Positions 21,578 to 32,399 of a DNA stretch of 64,000 bases are shown one piece after another. Numbering within the stretch: the stretch's first letter is position 1; each line of letters starts with the position of its first letter. The notes under the pieces are model-generated. The model was not told where the DNA came from, made no database searches, and saw nothing but the letters and a program-made list of their open reading frames with translations. This stretch comes from Saposhnikovia divaricata (lineage: Eukaryota > Streptophyta > Magnoliopsida > Apiales > Apiaceae). The DNA is taken from the NCBI GenBank assembly GCA_036435485.1, contig CM071600.1, positions 62,369,546 to 62,433,545 of the forward strand. The letters are read 5' to 3'. The position numbers and the translations under genes were made by a program.

Positions 21578-24500
21578 CTATTTCTTTCCTCTTGTTGGCA
21601 TCACCCTTGATTTTCCTTCCTTGGCAGAGTTGGACTCAATCTGTATTTGGAGTTGCCTATAGAAGGCATCTTCTTCATCTACCTTTGGATTTAGCTTCTG
21701 TTGTAGCCATCTCAGGTATTGAGAACTAGCCTTTGGTAGTTGGTCTTCTAACCTGAAGAATCTCCTGTTACCATCTTCATCCCTGAACTCCATCATCCAG
21801 AAAGGTTGGAGGTGGATTTTCTGTCCATTGTATGGGATCTTCATTTTCCTTGGTAGACTTGATGGTGAGTTCCAATCCCTCCTTATTTGTTCTATTTTGT
21901 CCAGTATCTCCCCTTTTGCTATCTTGGAGAACCCTGTATATCTCTTGATTGCAGAGAATACTTTGGTTAAGGTATGATAATTTTCTCCAAGAACCCTTTG
22001 TAGTGGCCATGTCCTTTCCGTTCCTCCCTTGTATACAAAGACCAATCTTTCAGGCAAATGTTTATATTTGTCAATTCCTCTTACTTCTGACAATTCATCC
22101 AGATAAAGATTCATGTCAGAGTATTCTTCAATATCTGCCTGATAGATAAAATCATCCTTGTTTTCCAAGATTGGCTGCCTAACAATTGCAGGTACCCTAG
22201 CAACTTGAATTGGTTCCTTTGAAGGTTGCTTCCTTGGTTTCCTTTTCTTCTGTGTAGGCTTCTGTTGAGGCTTCAGCAAGAATGAAGGAACCTCAATGGA
22301 GTCAAGATTCATTGGTTCCTCTTTAGGTACTATAGGCTCACCATGGAAATTTACATCTGGGTTGAATACTTTCACATCAATAGGTTGTGATGAACCAACT
22401 GTCTCTTTGTTTTCAGTTTCTGGAGAGACAGGCCTCCTTGCATGTGATTTTAATCTCTTGGATTTGGGGACTGATTTCCCTTTCTTTTTGAATTTGGGGA
22501 CTTCCTCAGGTTCCCTCAATTCATCCTCTACCTCATCCAATAACTCTTGAGCCAGCCTTGCTTGCTTCTCATCTGAGTTTTCATATAGATATTCAGTGCT
22601 TGGTTGAGATTCTCTTAGCAGCCTTGAAGTCTCTTCTCTCTTGGCTTCAACAAATCTAGGATGGCTGTTGGATATGTTTAGAACTTTTCCATTCCTTATG
22701 ATTACAGCCATCCATTCTCTTACACAACTGTTAGTCTTCTCCTTGAATTCCTTGATTGCCTTACCCATCAACTTCTCTTCATCATCCTTGGGAAATGGAA
22801 AGTCCAGTTGTAACTTGTTCTTCCCATTTGCTTTTGGTGGTGAGAAGGGTCTTGATTTGATGTAGGGTTCAAATTCCTTAACATGAGAAGGCTCAGCATC
22901 AAAGAATGTAGGAGCCACAATTGCTGGAGTGAGCACCTTCAGAATTGTTGTAGATATTGTTGGAGCTGAGGTTTGGTTAGAGAACAGATTTGATGCAATA
23001 GATTGATTGATCAATCTTTCTGTCCTCATTATCCTTTCATAGTTTTCTTCTTTCATCTTTTGGAGAGCTTCAATTTTGGCTAGCTTTTCTTCTTCTGTCA
23101 AGTTTGAAAGATCAAACTCTTCAGATAGAGGTTTGGATTTGCTGGGGGAAGCTGTGACAATGAATTCTTGTGGATTGACCACTATGGTAGGCTGCTGCTC
23201 CCCCTCACTTGCTGCTTCCCTTCTTTCAGAAATTAAGATTTGACTTGTAGTTGCCACAGCCTCTTCCACTTTCTCCCCCTTTTTGTTAGCATCAAGGGTT
23301 TGACTAGAAGTTGGGGCTGCAACTAACCTTTCTAGCAGTTGGGTTTGCAGTTTCTGATGTTGAAGAAATTGCTCCATCTGGGATTCCATCTTTTCCACTC
23401 TTGAAGTGAGAAGTTGCACAGATTTAGCCAGGTTGTCTTCTTTGAGAAACCTTTGTTGCAACACCCTCTGAGTGGCTGTAGGAGCTAGTTGCTCTAGCTT
23501 GGAATCCACAGAGATCTTCACATCCTTGATTTCTTGTTTGACCTCCTCTAAATTGGATCTCTGAATCACCATTTGCATCTTTTGTAACTTTAGGGAGTCA
23601 ATTGCCTGTTGAAGAACAACCTTTCTCTGTGGATCTGCTTCTGGGTGCTCAGCCATGGCAGATTTATATTGCCTTATGATTTCCATATCAAGTTGATGAT
23701 AGGTGTAGTTTTGAGCAAATGCAAAATCATGAATACTGCTACCACCTTCATCTTCAGAGCTCTGGCTGTCTTCATCTTCAGAATTGTCAAATTCATCACT
23801 CTCAGCAGTGGTTGGCAGAGCTGCTATAGATTCCTTAGCTCTAAGTAGAGATTGTGAGGTGTGCACTAGGTGCATTGCCTCCTCTGCTTCCACATTGCCC
23901 TGTTATGCCAGAATTTGATAGGCAGGAACAGGGTGAGTAAAGGTTTCAGCATCCAAAGAAATGGAGTCAATCATGGACTGATATTCTCTTTGAAATTCCA
24001 TTTCCTTGGATGCATCCTCAACCCCCATTGACTCACTAGCAATGGCTGCTTCTTCCATCCTTATCTCTCCTGTAGTCCCTTCTCTCCCCTCATCTCTCTT
24101 TTCTTGCATCAAGGGCTCCCCTTGGCTCACACCTCTCACACCCTCACCTTCACCTACTAAGGTGGTACTCTCAAACTCTCCTTTTGCCTGACCGGAAGAA
24201 ATGGCCAGCCTCTCATTATTTATCTCTCCTTTTGCCTGCTCACAAGGCAGCCTCTCACTCCCTTCCCTCAAACCTAAAAGTGTTTCAACTACTGAGAACT
24301 CCTCTACACTTGACACTGGAATGTCAGATATAGCAGTGGTAGAGTGAGTTATCAACGGATAAGGAATATCCGTTGATGAAGTAGTTATAGCTGTCAACGG
24401 ATGGCTAGATAGAGGCGCATCCGTTGATGGAGAAACACTTGTCAACGGATGAGGGATATCCGTTGAGGAAAGAATAATTATATCCGTTGAAGAGAAAACT

Positions 24501-26083
24501 AACACTGAATCTGTGGAGATTGATTTTAAGTTCGAGGCCACAGTCTGTGTTGAGAATTCTGGAAGGGAAGATTGATGGTCCAACAAATCATCTAAGAGAT
24601 GATGACCACTAATTATAGAGTGGGGCTTCTCCAAGAATCTTAAAGATGGAGAATCAGGAATTGATGTAGATATCATATCCACATCCAGAGAAGGAGTTGG
24701 TGATGGTGGATTGTAATGTGTATCGATTTGAAGATTAAGATCAAGGGGCTGTGACTCCACATTTATTGAAGCCACATCAAACTGAGTTTGAGAAGGTACA
24801 GTTTCCTGTACAGTGTGTGCACCCTGTGATTCCCCTGTGGTTTTAGATTTCACTCTTCTTCCATAGGTTTTTGGGATTGGGCTATAGGTGTCCCTAACCC
24901 TCTTGTGCAGTGTTCCTTGTGGGGAACTTGATTCAGTAGTCACACTCTTTTGGGAGAGTGTAACTAGAATTTGGCCTGTAGTTACATTAGCAGTCTTTTG
25001 AGAGACTGAAATGGTGGTTGCACTCATCTCTCCTTCCTTATCCTTAGGGCTTCTTTGATGTTCACCCTGTCCCTCACCACTCACTACCACCTTCACACTC
25101 CCCTCAAGAGGTTTGGTAGTTTTTACAACAGGTGTCTTTTGAGAGACACTTGAGGTTTGCCTTTTAGAATGTGGTTTTGGAACTTTGGATTTGGTCACTT
25201 TGGTAGGAGCCTGTTTGGTCACAACTACAGACTCCATTGTGACACTAGAAGGCAAAGAAATTTGGGGTTTGGAGATAGGGGTTTCAGAGTTAGAGATAGT
25301 TACCTGAACAATTGGTAGATATACCAACTGTACTCCTGCATTGAGGTTCATTCGAATCAGGTCACTTAAGACTCTCTTCTCCTGAACAAAACATTGGAAC
25401 TTGCTATCCGGGTTAGCAATGGATAGCTTATTCTCAGACACATGCAGTGCTAAGAGCATTAAAAATCTAGCAAAGTAGATATTCTTGCTCCTAGTTTCCT
25501 TTTTACCCAACTTTGCAGCTATCTCATACATAACTAATGTGCCAAAATTATAGAATTTATCATTTAAAAGCATACACATCATTGTTAGCATGGACTGGGT
25601 AACAGCATCAAAATTACTAATTTTTCCTGAAAAAGTTTTAATGAAGGCATCACAGAAGTAGCTCCATTCTTTAACCATTCCTTTTCTAGCAATTTTCCCT
25701 AAGTTTTCAGTACTAAGGGCATAATTAATAGAATTAAGCATGGCAACAATTTCAGCATCAGTAGGTACTTTCAGACAGTTATTCTCAGGCAATTTTAAAC
25801 AAGCAGTTATTACATCAGAATTAACCACATAGTTTTTACCCTTTAAAGAAAAAGCAATTGTACCGTCTGTGCCATTGTACTCAGCAGATGTCCACATTTC
25901 TTCAATTACCTCGTGGATTAAGGGAGTGGTAGCCGTCATAGCATATGACAGTTTGCATTTCTTCACGAAACTCATCAAAGTGTGGTAAGCTTCTGGAGCA
26001 TTCACTGTGTCAACAAAGGCCGCGAAATTGTTCTTCTCATAGGTAAACCCAGTGGAGGACATCATCTTAACAATAGGCGCCAT
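21578..26083 (-). pseudogene. E1 third ORF, 1,501 codons with one internal stop
   Basis: Two long open stretches, 26083-23906 (726 codons, MAPIVKMMSSTGFTYEKNN) and 23902-21581, are in the same frame and separated by a single TAA at 23903-23905. They were one ORF of about 1,501 codons. The N-terminal 220 residues (CLKLPEN, FLMLLALHVSENK) resemble the folded domain found in many plant transposon-associated proteins. Then comes a long Ser/Thr/Pro-rich part holding seven copies of the E1 motif (24351-24490). The second half has acidic runs (SEDEDSQSSEDEGG), a coiled-coil region (about 23390-23600), basic patches (KKRKPRKQPSK) and a C-terminal globular part (WPLQRVLGENYHTL). No transmembrane or signal segment is clear, so an envelope role is not supported. 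It lies between RNase H and the LTR, as extra ORFs do in SIRE-like elements. Function unknown. Confidence 0.8.
24351..24490. repeat. E1 motif cluster inside the third ORF
   Basis: Seven exact TCCGTTGA/TCAACGGA words in 140 bp, in alternating orientation. They are read as STD (TCA ACG GAT) or (H/Y)PL (AT CCG TTG) in the protein. Confidence 0.95.
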
Positions 26084-26338
26084 TGAAGTGTTTGAACTTT
26101 GGTTACAGAGAGTTTTAGGGAAGAAGATGCAGTTAACTTTTGATATGCTTGAAAATGAATAAAAGTGAGATGTGAGAGTACAAGTTCGCCTTTTATATTT
26201 TTCAAGAATTAAAAATGAAATAATTAAAAGTAATTACTCCATTGGTCAAAAGTAACTGTCAGATAATAAATAAAAAGAGAATAAGTACAGCCATGATTAG
26301 ATATACACGGTTACCAACGGTTAAAAAAAAATATGTAT

Positions 26339-26470
26339 ATCAACGGATATAGAATGAACGGTTGAGATACAGTTTATCCGTTGATGACGTGGATAGTCTG
26401 TTACCCGTTGACATGCAAAAATCTAGTAATGTGTTTATACTATCAACGGATAAAAGGATATCCGTTGATA
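26339..26470. repeat. E1 motif cluster in the spacer before the third ORF
   Basis: Four exact copies and two near copies (CCAACGGT just left, CCCGTTGA) in the non-coding 503-bp gap between RNase H (ends 26587) and the third ORF (starts 26083). The same gap probably serves as the third ORF's leader or internal promoter. Confidence 0.9.
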
Positions 26471-26586
26471 AGCTAATTTTGCCTTAGGCAAAATTTCTGC
26501 AGAAAATTTTTCTGAAAGTTTTAACTTTCAAGTAAATCAAAACACATTCCCAGCTTCAATTCATTGAAATCAAATATCACTAGAAA

Positions 26587-28136
26587 TTATGACAAGTTAA
26601 GCATACCTAGCTCACCTACCAATCTTGTGAATGTGGATTCATCAAGAGGCTTGGTGAAGATATCTGCAAGCTGCATTTCACTTGGCACAAAGTGCATTTC
26701 TACTGTACCATTCATCACATGTTCTCTAATGAAGTGGTATTTGATGTCAATGTGCTTGGTTCTCGAATGTTGCACTGGATTCCCTGTGATGGCAATAGCA
26801 CTTGTGTTGTCACAGAAAATTGGAATCTTCTCAACTTTTAGACCATAGTCAATGAGTTGGTTTCTCATCCATAGAATCTGTGCACAACAGCTTCCAGCCG
26901 CAATGTACTCAGCTTCAGCTGTAGAAGTGGAGACTGAGTTTTGTTTCTTACTGAACCATGACACAAGCCTGTTTCCTAGAAATTGACATGAACCTGTAGT
27001 ACTTTTCCTATCAACTCTGCAACCTGCATAATCTGCATCTGAATAGCCAGTTAGATCAAAACCAGATTCTCTTGGGTACCAAATGCCAAGGTTTGGTGTT
27101 CCCTTGAGATACCTGAAAATTCTTTTAATAGCTATTAAGTGAGACTCTCTAGGATCAGCTTGAAATCTAGCACAAAGACAAGTAGAAAACATTATATCAG
27201 GTCTACTAGCTGTTAGGTATAAAAGTGAACCTACCATGCCTCTATAACTTGAGATGTCCACAGACTTTTCCTTAGTATTCAACTCAAGCTTAGTTGCAGT
27301 GGCCATAGGTGTTTTAGCAGATGTACAATCCATTAAGTCAAATTTCTTTAAGAGATCATAAATATATTTTGTTTGACTTATGAAAATGCCCTCATTAACT
27401 TGCTTTACTTGTAGGCCAAGAAAGTAAGTTAATTCACCCATCATACTCATTTCATACCTACTTTGCATAAGTTTGGCAAACTTTTTGCAAAGCTTCTCAT
27501 CTGTAGACCCAAAAATAATATCATCTACATAGATTTGAACAAGTATTGAAGAGCCATTAATATCCCTATGAAATAAGGTTTTATCTACTGTACCTCTAGT
27601 GAAGTGGTTCTCCAAAATAAATTGAGATAAAGTGTCATACCAGGCTCTTGGTGCTTGCTTCAAACCATAAAGTGCTTTCATGAGAAGATATACATATTCT
27701 GGAAATTCTGGATCCTCAAAACCAGGAGGTTGATGGACATAGACCTCTTCTTCCAGTTCCCCATTTAGAAAGGCACTTTTGACATCCATCTGATAGACTT
27801 TGAAATTGGCATGTGCTGCATAGGCTAGAAAGATTCTTATTGCCTCAAGTCTTGCTACTGGAGCAAAAGTTTCATCAAAATCTATTCCTTCTTCTTGAGA
27901 ATAGCCCTTTTTGCCACTAATCTAGCTTTATTCCTCACAATTATGCCATTTTCATCTGTCTTATTCTTGAGAACCCATTTAGTACCTATGACACTTCTAT
28001 CATCAGGTTTGGGCACAAGTTTCCATACTTTATTCCTTTCAAATTGGTTTAGCTCTTCTTGCATTGCTAACACCCAATCTGGATCTAGAAGGGCATCTTC
28101 CACTTTCTTAGGTTCCTCTTGAGACAGGAAGCTACT
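26587..28136 (-). pseudogene. E1 reverse transcriptase and RNase H, frameshifted
   Basis: The N-terminal RT part (28136-27882, DWVLAMQEELNQFERN, WKLVPKP, KARLVAK) is in the pol frame. It loses that frame near 27905-27917, where the runs AAAAA and GGG seem to carry two extra bases compared with the expected AKGYSQEEG text. RT resumes in the other frame (MDVKSAFLNGELEEEVYVHQ, KALYGLKQAPRAWY, and YVDD in IYVDDIIFGS). RNase H follows, with TAEAEYIAA and the end KHIDIKYHFIREHV. The enzyme copies element RNA into DNA in virus-like particles. A TAG at 28137-28139 also separates it from integrase. Not functional as it stands. Confidence 0.9.
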
Positions 28137-30002
28137 CTATAGACATTCCGCTTGAGTGGCCCTTCTAGTTTGGACTCTTGAATTTGATTCACCAATGATT
28201 AACTCAAATGGATGATTTCTAGTCCATTTTCTTGCAGGTGGAAGATTTGATCTTGATGAGGTTGCTTCATTCCCATGATCATGTTGATTTAGCATTGAAC
28301 TTTGACCATGAGAAACTCCCCCTGAGTTTGTTGTCCTTGCTGAGTTATGAAGTTGACTGTCAATGGATGCATCATTTTGCCTGTCGACGGATGTTTGAGA
28401 ATTTCTGTCAACGGATGCATCTCTAATAGTGTCAACGGATGTTGCAGAATGACTGTCAACGGATGCTTCATTTTCAGTGTAAGCATCACTTCTAGTTGGT
28501 ATAACAGCTCTAGGTGGATTTCTGTGGTCATGATCTTCATTCTCCTCATCATCATCATAGTACATTCTTCCTTCACCTTCATTCTCAAATTCCAACTTTT
28601 CATGGTAGCCTTCATCATTTAGGCCTAGAATCTTTTGATCATCAAACACAACATGTACAGATTCCATAACAATGTTGGTTCTTAGATTGTAGACCTTGTA
28701 GGCTTTCCCTGCTGCATATCCAACGAAAATAGCTTCATCTGCCTTTGCTTCAAATTTGCCTAAATTATCTCCATGATTCCTTAGCACAAAACACTTACAT
28801 CCAAAGACATGTAGAAAAGCTAAAGTTGGTTTCTTGTTGGTTAATAACTGATAAGGAGTCATTCCTCTAGCTTGATTGACCAAGGAAATATTCTGAGTAA
28901 AGCATACAGTGTTGACAGCTTCAGCCCAGAAATATGTTGGTAATCTTGATTCACTTAACATTGTTCTAGCTGCTTCAATGAGAGTTCTGTTTTTCCTTTC
29001 AACAACCCCATTTTGTTGAGGTGTTCTGGCAGCAGAAAACTCATGGACAATTCCATTCTCTTCACAGAAAATCTTCATTGTGGAATTCTTGAATTCAGTA
29101 CCATTGTCACTCCTGATCCTTTGTACTCTGTCTTCAGAACCATTGTTTAGCATTCTGAGGTGATTGATAATGATTTCACTTGCACAATCCTTGGAGTGCA
29201 GGAAGAAAGTCCATGTGAACTTAGAAAAATCATCTACAATCACCAGACAGTATTTCTTCTTTGAAATGGACATGACATTTACTGGACCAAATAAATCCAT
29301 ATGCAGCAATTGAAGAGGCTTAACAATGGATGACTCTGTCTTGCTTTTGAAAGATGATTTCTTTTGTTTCCCTAATTGGCAGGCATCACATAGCCCATCT
29401 TTGACAAACTCCAAATGAGGGATTCCTCTAGCAAGATCCTTTCTTACCAAATCATTCATAACTTTAAAATTCAAATGTGACAGCTTCTTATGCCATAGCC
29501 AACTCTCATCCTTACTTACTTTGCTGAAGAGACAAGTAATGGACTCTGAGCATGCTGAATTGAAGTCAGCTATGTAAACATTTCCTTTTCTAAAGCCTGT
29601 CAATACCACATTGTTGTCTTCCTTGGCAGAAACAACACAGGCTTCTTTTGTGAACTTTACTTCATAGTCTTTGTCACAAATCTGACTGATACTCAGCAAA
29701 TTGTGCTTTAAACCTTCAACTAAAGCCACTTCTTCAATGATGACATTGTCTTTTGAAATCAGGCCATATCCCTTAGTATATCCTTTGCTGTCATCTCCAA
29801 AGGTAATTCTAGGGCCAACTCCTTCCTTGAACTCTGTGAGCAGGGTTGAATCTCCTGTCATGTGCCTAGAACATCCACTGTCTAGGTACCATAGATTCCT
29901 TCTGTTTCCCTGCACACATTTCAAAAACAAATCAAGTTGATTTTGGTACCCAAGCTTCCTTGGGTCCTTTCTTGTTAGCCTTTGACTTTGCACTCTTAGC
30001 AT
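28137..30002 (-). CDS. E1 protease and integrase
   Basis: Open frame of 621 codons. A short leader is followed by the aspartic protease motif YLDSGCSRHMTGD (about residues 39-51), then the GAG-pre-integrase zinc region (WLWHKKLSHLNF, then CDACQLGKQKK). The integrase catalytic core shows the DDE pattern: HMDLFGPV, RSDNGTEF, and E in QQNGVVERKNRTL. The C-terminal linker holds the repeated SVD segments coded by E1 motifs (28358-28464). It overlaps gag by about 70 nt in the +1 frame and has no ATG of its own at the boundary, so it must be expressed by recoding, or the boundary has mutated. It ends at a TAG at 28137-28139 that looks like a TAT-to-TAG change, because RT coding continues in frame beyond it. 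Confidence 0.85.
   Translation of the reverse strand: MLRVQSQRLTRKDPRKLGYQNQLDLFLKCVQGNRRNLWYLDSGCSRHMTGDSTLLTEFKEGVGPRITFGDDSKGYTKGYGLISKDNVIIEEVALVEGLKHNLLSISQICDKDYEVKFTKEACVVSAKEDNNVVLTGFRKGNVYIADFNSACSESITCLFSKVSKDESWLWHKKLSHLNFKVMNDLVRKDLARGIPHLEFVKDGLCDACQLGKQKKSSFKSKTESSIVKPLQLLHMDLFGPVNVMSISKKKYCLVIVDDFSKFTWTFFLHSKDCASEIIINHLRMLNNGSEDRVQRIRSDNGTEFKNSTMKIFCEENGIVHEFSAARTPQQNGVVERKNRTLIEAARTMLSESRLPTYFWAEAVNTVCFTQNISLVNQARGMTPYQLLTNKKPTLAFLHVFGCKCFVLRNHGDNLGKFEAKADEAIFVGYAAGKAYKVYNLRTNIVMESVHVVFDDQKILGLNDEGYHEKLEFENEGEGRMYYDDDEENEDHDHRNPPRAVIPTRSDAYTENEASVDSHSATSVDTIRDASVDRNSQTSVDRQNDASIDSQLHNSARTTNSGGVSHGQSSMLNQHDHGNEATSSRSNLPPARKWTRNHPFELIIGESNSRVQTRRATQAECL
28358..28464. repeat. E1 motif cluster in the pol linker
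   Basis: Three exact TCAACGGA words and two one-base variants (TCAATGGA, TCGACGGA). Here they are read in a third frame, giving (A/T)SVD or ASID repeats between integrase and RT. Confidence 0.95.
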
Positions 30003-32370
30003 TCTTCATCTTAGGTGTAGATGCTTGAGTAATGGGGTTTGACAAATGCTCATTTGCATGAATATTGGATGCATGCATGTGTGGAAAATTGGCATACATA
30101 TTATTCATGTTAGGTAGGTTCCATGACATTTGTGGCACATTCATAGATTGAAAGTATGGATTAGACACATATGGCATGTTCACATATGGATTTGAAAAAC
30201 TAGCATTTTGATACAAACCAGGCATAACAGGCATTGCAGGCATACTTGGCATTGGTTGAGGTACATGAACAGGAGCCTTGTTAACAATCTTGCAATTAGA
30301 AGATAAATGATTGACACTATTACAATTACTACAAGTTTTCCTAGGAGCAAACTTGTTAGGAGAGTAATTGTTTTTCTTGTTGATGCCTATCTTACCATTT
30401 CTGTTCTTTTTCTTTTTGCCCTCAACTTCTACCTTATCATTGTCTGATTTACCAACAGCCTTTTTGTTGTGTAAATCACCTGTCTTAGCCTTCCCACTGG
30501 ATTTGGTTTTGCTGCACTCACCACTAACAAAATTCTTGTTTACTGGACCATACTTGATGTCCAGTTTCCTAAGTTCCTTCTTACTAACAGACTTTTTGTT
30601 AGTCGACGGATACCTCTCATCCGTTGACGGTTCATCTGTCAACGGATGATCACTATCCGTTGATTCACAAATAGTCTCTAGATCCTCAAGGCCAGGTTCT
30701 AGCTCCTTTTTCCTTTGAGTCCAGGTATCCTTCACAAATGATTCTATTCCCTGAACTTCTATTATGTTTTGAGAAATATTCCTACAACTTTGAAATTTAG
30801 CAATTATCCCTTGTTCTTTTTCAAGCTGGTCTTTTAAAATCAGTTCTCTTTTTAACACAGCTTCAAGTTCACTTTTAGCATTATTGCAATCAACTCTCAT
30901 TTTCTCAAATTCTAGAAATTGAGATTCTAGAGCAGCATTTCTATCACTTAAAAACAGATTAGACTCTTTAATTCTATTGTTCTCTTTAGTAAGTGATTTA
31001 AGAGTAACACTTAAGTGATATAGTTCAGTAGACATTTCATCTATAACACTATTGCATTCCTCTTTAGTGAGCTCAGAGAGATTAGTAGAAAATACCTGAT
31101 TGCTAGCTGAACTTGCTTCCTGCTCTCCAGAATCAGCCATTAAAGCAAGGTTGACTAACTCAGCATCATCATCAGAATGATTGTCATCAACAGCCCAGTC
31201 ATACTCTTGGGTCAAGAATGCCTTTCCTTTCTGCCTGAGAAGATCAAAATATTTCTTCTTATAGTCAACAACCTCGGTTGGCTTTCCCTTGTTCTCAGAT
31301 CTAGGTTTCCTGCATTCACTTATCATATGACCAGCAATCCCACAATTGTAGCATTTAATTTTGGATTTATCCACATAGTTGTTTGTGGAAAAATCCTTGT
31401 TAAATGGCTTGGCCATCCCAGAGTTTCTCTTGAATTTCAGCTTAGAGAATCTCCTAGATAGAAAAGCTAAGTGCTCATCTATCTCATCCAATTCATCCTG
31501 CTGAAGGGCATTCAATTCCTCAGACACCTTTTCCTTGCTCCTGCTTGATTCTGCTCTACCTTTACAAACCTCCCTGTTTGGTGTAGAACTAGCAGTTTCT
31601 GTCCTTTCCTCCTTTTGCTCCAAATTGGCAACGAGTGCAACTGACCCACTTTTCTTTTGAGACTTCTCAATGTCTTCATCCTGCTCCATTTCCAGCTCAT
31701 AGGTCTTTAAAGTTCCATAGAGCCTTTCAAGAGTAAATGTCTTGTACTCTTGAGTGTTTCTTAGAGAAACAGTCATTGGCTTCCATTCCTTGGGCAGTGA
31801 TCTCAGAAATTTGAGATTAGAGTCTTTAACTTGATAGACTCTTCCATACAGTTTCAAACCATTTAGTAGCTTTTGAAATCTACTAAATGTATCATTCAAT
31901 GTTTCTCCACTCTTAAAGTGAAAATGTTCATACTGTTGGATTAGTAGTTGCATCTTGTTTTCCCTTACCTGTTCTGTTCCTTCACACAGGGTTTGAACAA
32001 TGTCCCATACTTCCTTGGCGGTAGTGCAGTTAATAACATTGTCAACCATGTCTGTTTCTAGACCATTGAACAGAATATTCATGGCCTTTTTGTCTTTGTG
32101 GACTTCTGCAATATCTTCAAGACTCCACTCAGAAACAGGTTTGGGAATGAAAGTGTCAGGCACATCATCAGCCAGGCCAACTCTTGTTGCCGTCTTCATT
32201 GGAACGTGAGGACCCTTGTCAATGCAATCCACAAAACCCTCATCAATAGACGAGAGATGTAGACGCATTTTTACTTTCCAGTGAAAGTAATTTTCTCTAT
32301 CAAGAACTGGAATCTTCACTCCATAATCCTTCTTAGACATGTTGGAAGTGTGTTGATCTTTAAACTTCAA
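29932..32370 (-). CDS. E1 gag, 812 aa, two zinc knuckles
   Basis: Intact ORF starting 15 nt inside the primer binding site. The first ATG is at 32370; a second at residue 11 (MSKKDYGVKIPVLDRENYF) fits the usual start of Copia gag. Residues about 20-230 are the capsid-like UBN2 region (HWKVKMRLHL, GTEQVRENKMQLL, LERLYGTLKTYELE). A CX2CX4HX4C zinc knuckle sits at 340-353 (CYNCGIAGHMISEC) and a second at about 677-691 (CSNCNSVNHLSSNC). Between them lie a coiled-coil stretch (about 440-540) and a segment coded by E1 motifs (about 568-590). The protein would form the particle and bind element RNA. It is longer than most Copia gag proteins because of the insertions between the knuckles. Confidence 0.9.
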   Translation of the reverse strand: MKFKDQHTSNMSKKDYGVKIPVLDRENYFHWKVKMRLHLSSIDEGFVDCIDKGPHVPMKTATRVGLADDVPDTFIPKPVSEWSLEDIAEVHKDKKAMNILFNGLETDMVDNVINCTTAKEVWDIVQTLCEGTEQVRENKMQLLIQQYEHFHFKSGETLNDTFSRFQKLLNGLKLYGRVYQVKDSNLKFLRSLPKEWKPMTVSLRNTQEYKTFTLERLYGTLKTYELEMEQDEDIEKSQKKSGSVALVANLEQKEERTETASSTPNREVCKGRAESSRSKEKVSEELNALQQDELDEIDEHLAFLSRRFSKLKFKRNSGMAKPFNKDFSTNNYVDKSKIKCYNCGIAGHMISECRKPRSENKGKPTEVVDYKKKYFDLLRQKGKAFLTQEYDWAVDDNHSDDDAELVNLALMADSGEQEASSASNQVFSTNLSELTKEECNSVIDEMSTELYHLSVTLKSLTKENNRIKESNLFLSDRNAALESQFLEFEKMRVDCNNAKSELEAVLKRELILKDQLEKEQGIIAKFQSCRNISQNIIEVQGIESFVKDTWTQRKKELEPGLEDLETICESTDSDHPLTDEPSTDERYPSTNKKSVSKKELRKLDIKYGPVNKNFVSGECSKTKSSGKAKTGDLHNKKAVGKSDNDKVEVEGKKKKNRNGKIGINKKNNYSPNKFAPRKTCSNCNSVNHLSSNCKIVNKAPVHVPQPMPSMPAMPVMPGLYQNASFSNPYVNMPYVSNPYFQSMNVPQMSWNLPNMNNMYANFPHMHASNIHANEHLSNPITQASTPKMKNAKSAKSKANKKGPKEAWVPKST
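30602..30666. repeat. E1 motif cluster inside gag
   Basis: Three exact copies (TCCGTTGA twice, TCAACGGA once) and one TCGACGGA in 65 bp. They are read as STD, HPLTD and PSTDE. Confidence 0.95.
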
Positions 32371-32385
32371 ATATGTTAGAAGCTT

Positions 32386-32397
32386 GCTCTGATACCA
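32386..32397 (-). other. E1 primer binding site
   Basis: Minus strand TGGTATCAGAGC, two bases from the 5' LTR, complementary to the 3' end of initiator tRNA-Met. Confidence 0.9.
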
Positions 32398-32399
32398 AT

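Noticed and set aside
21578..26083. Envelope gene for the E1 third ORF
   Set aside because: No signal peptide, no clear transmembrane segment and no fusion-type motif; the composition is coiled coil plus low complexity.
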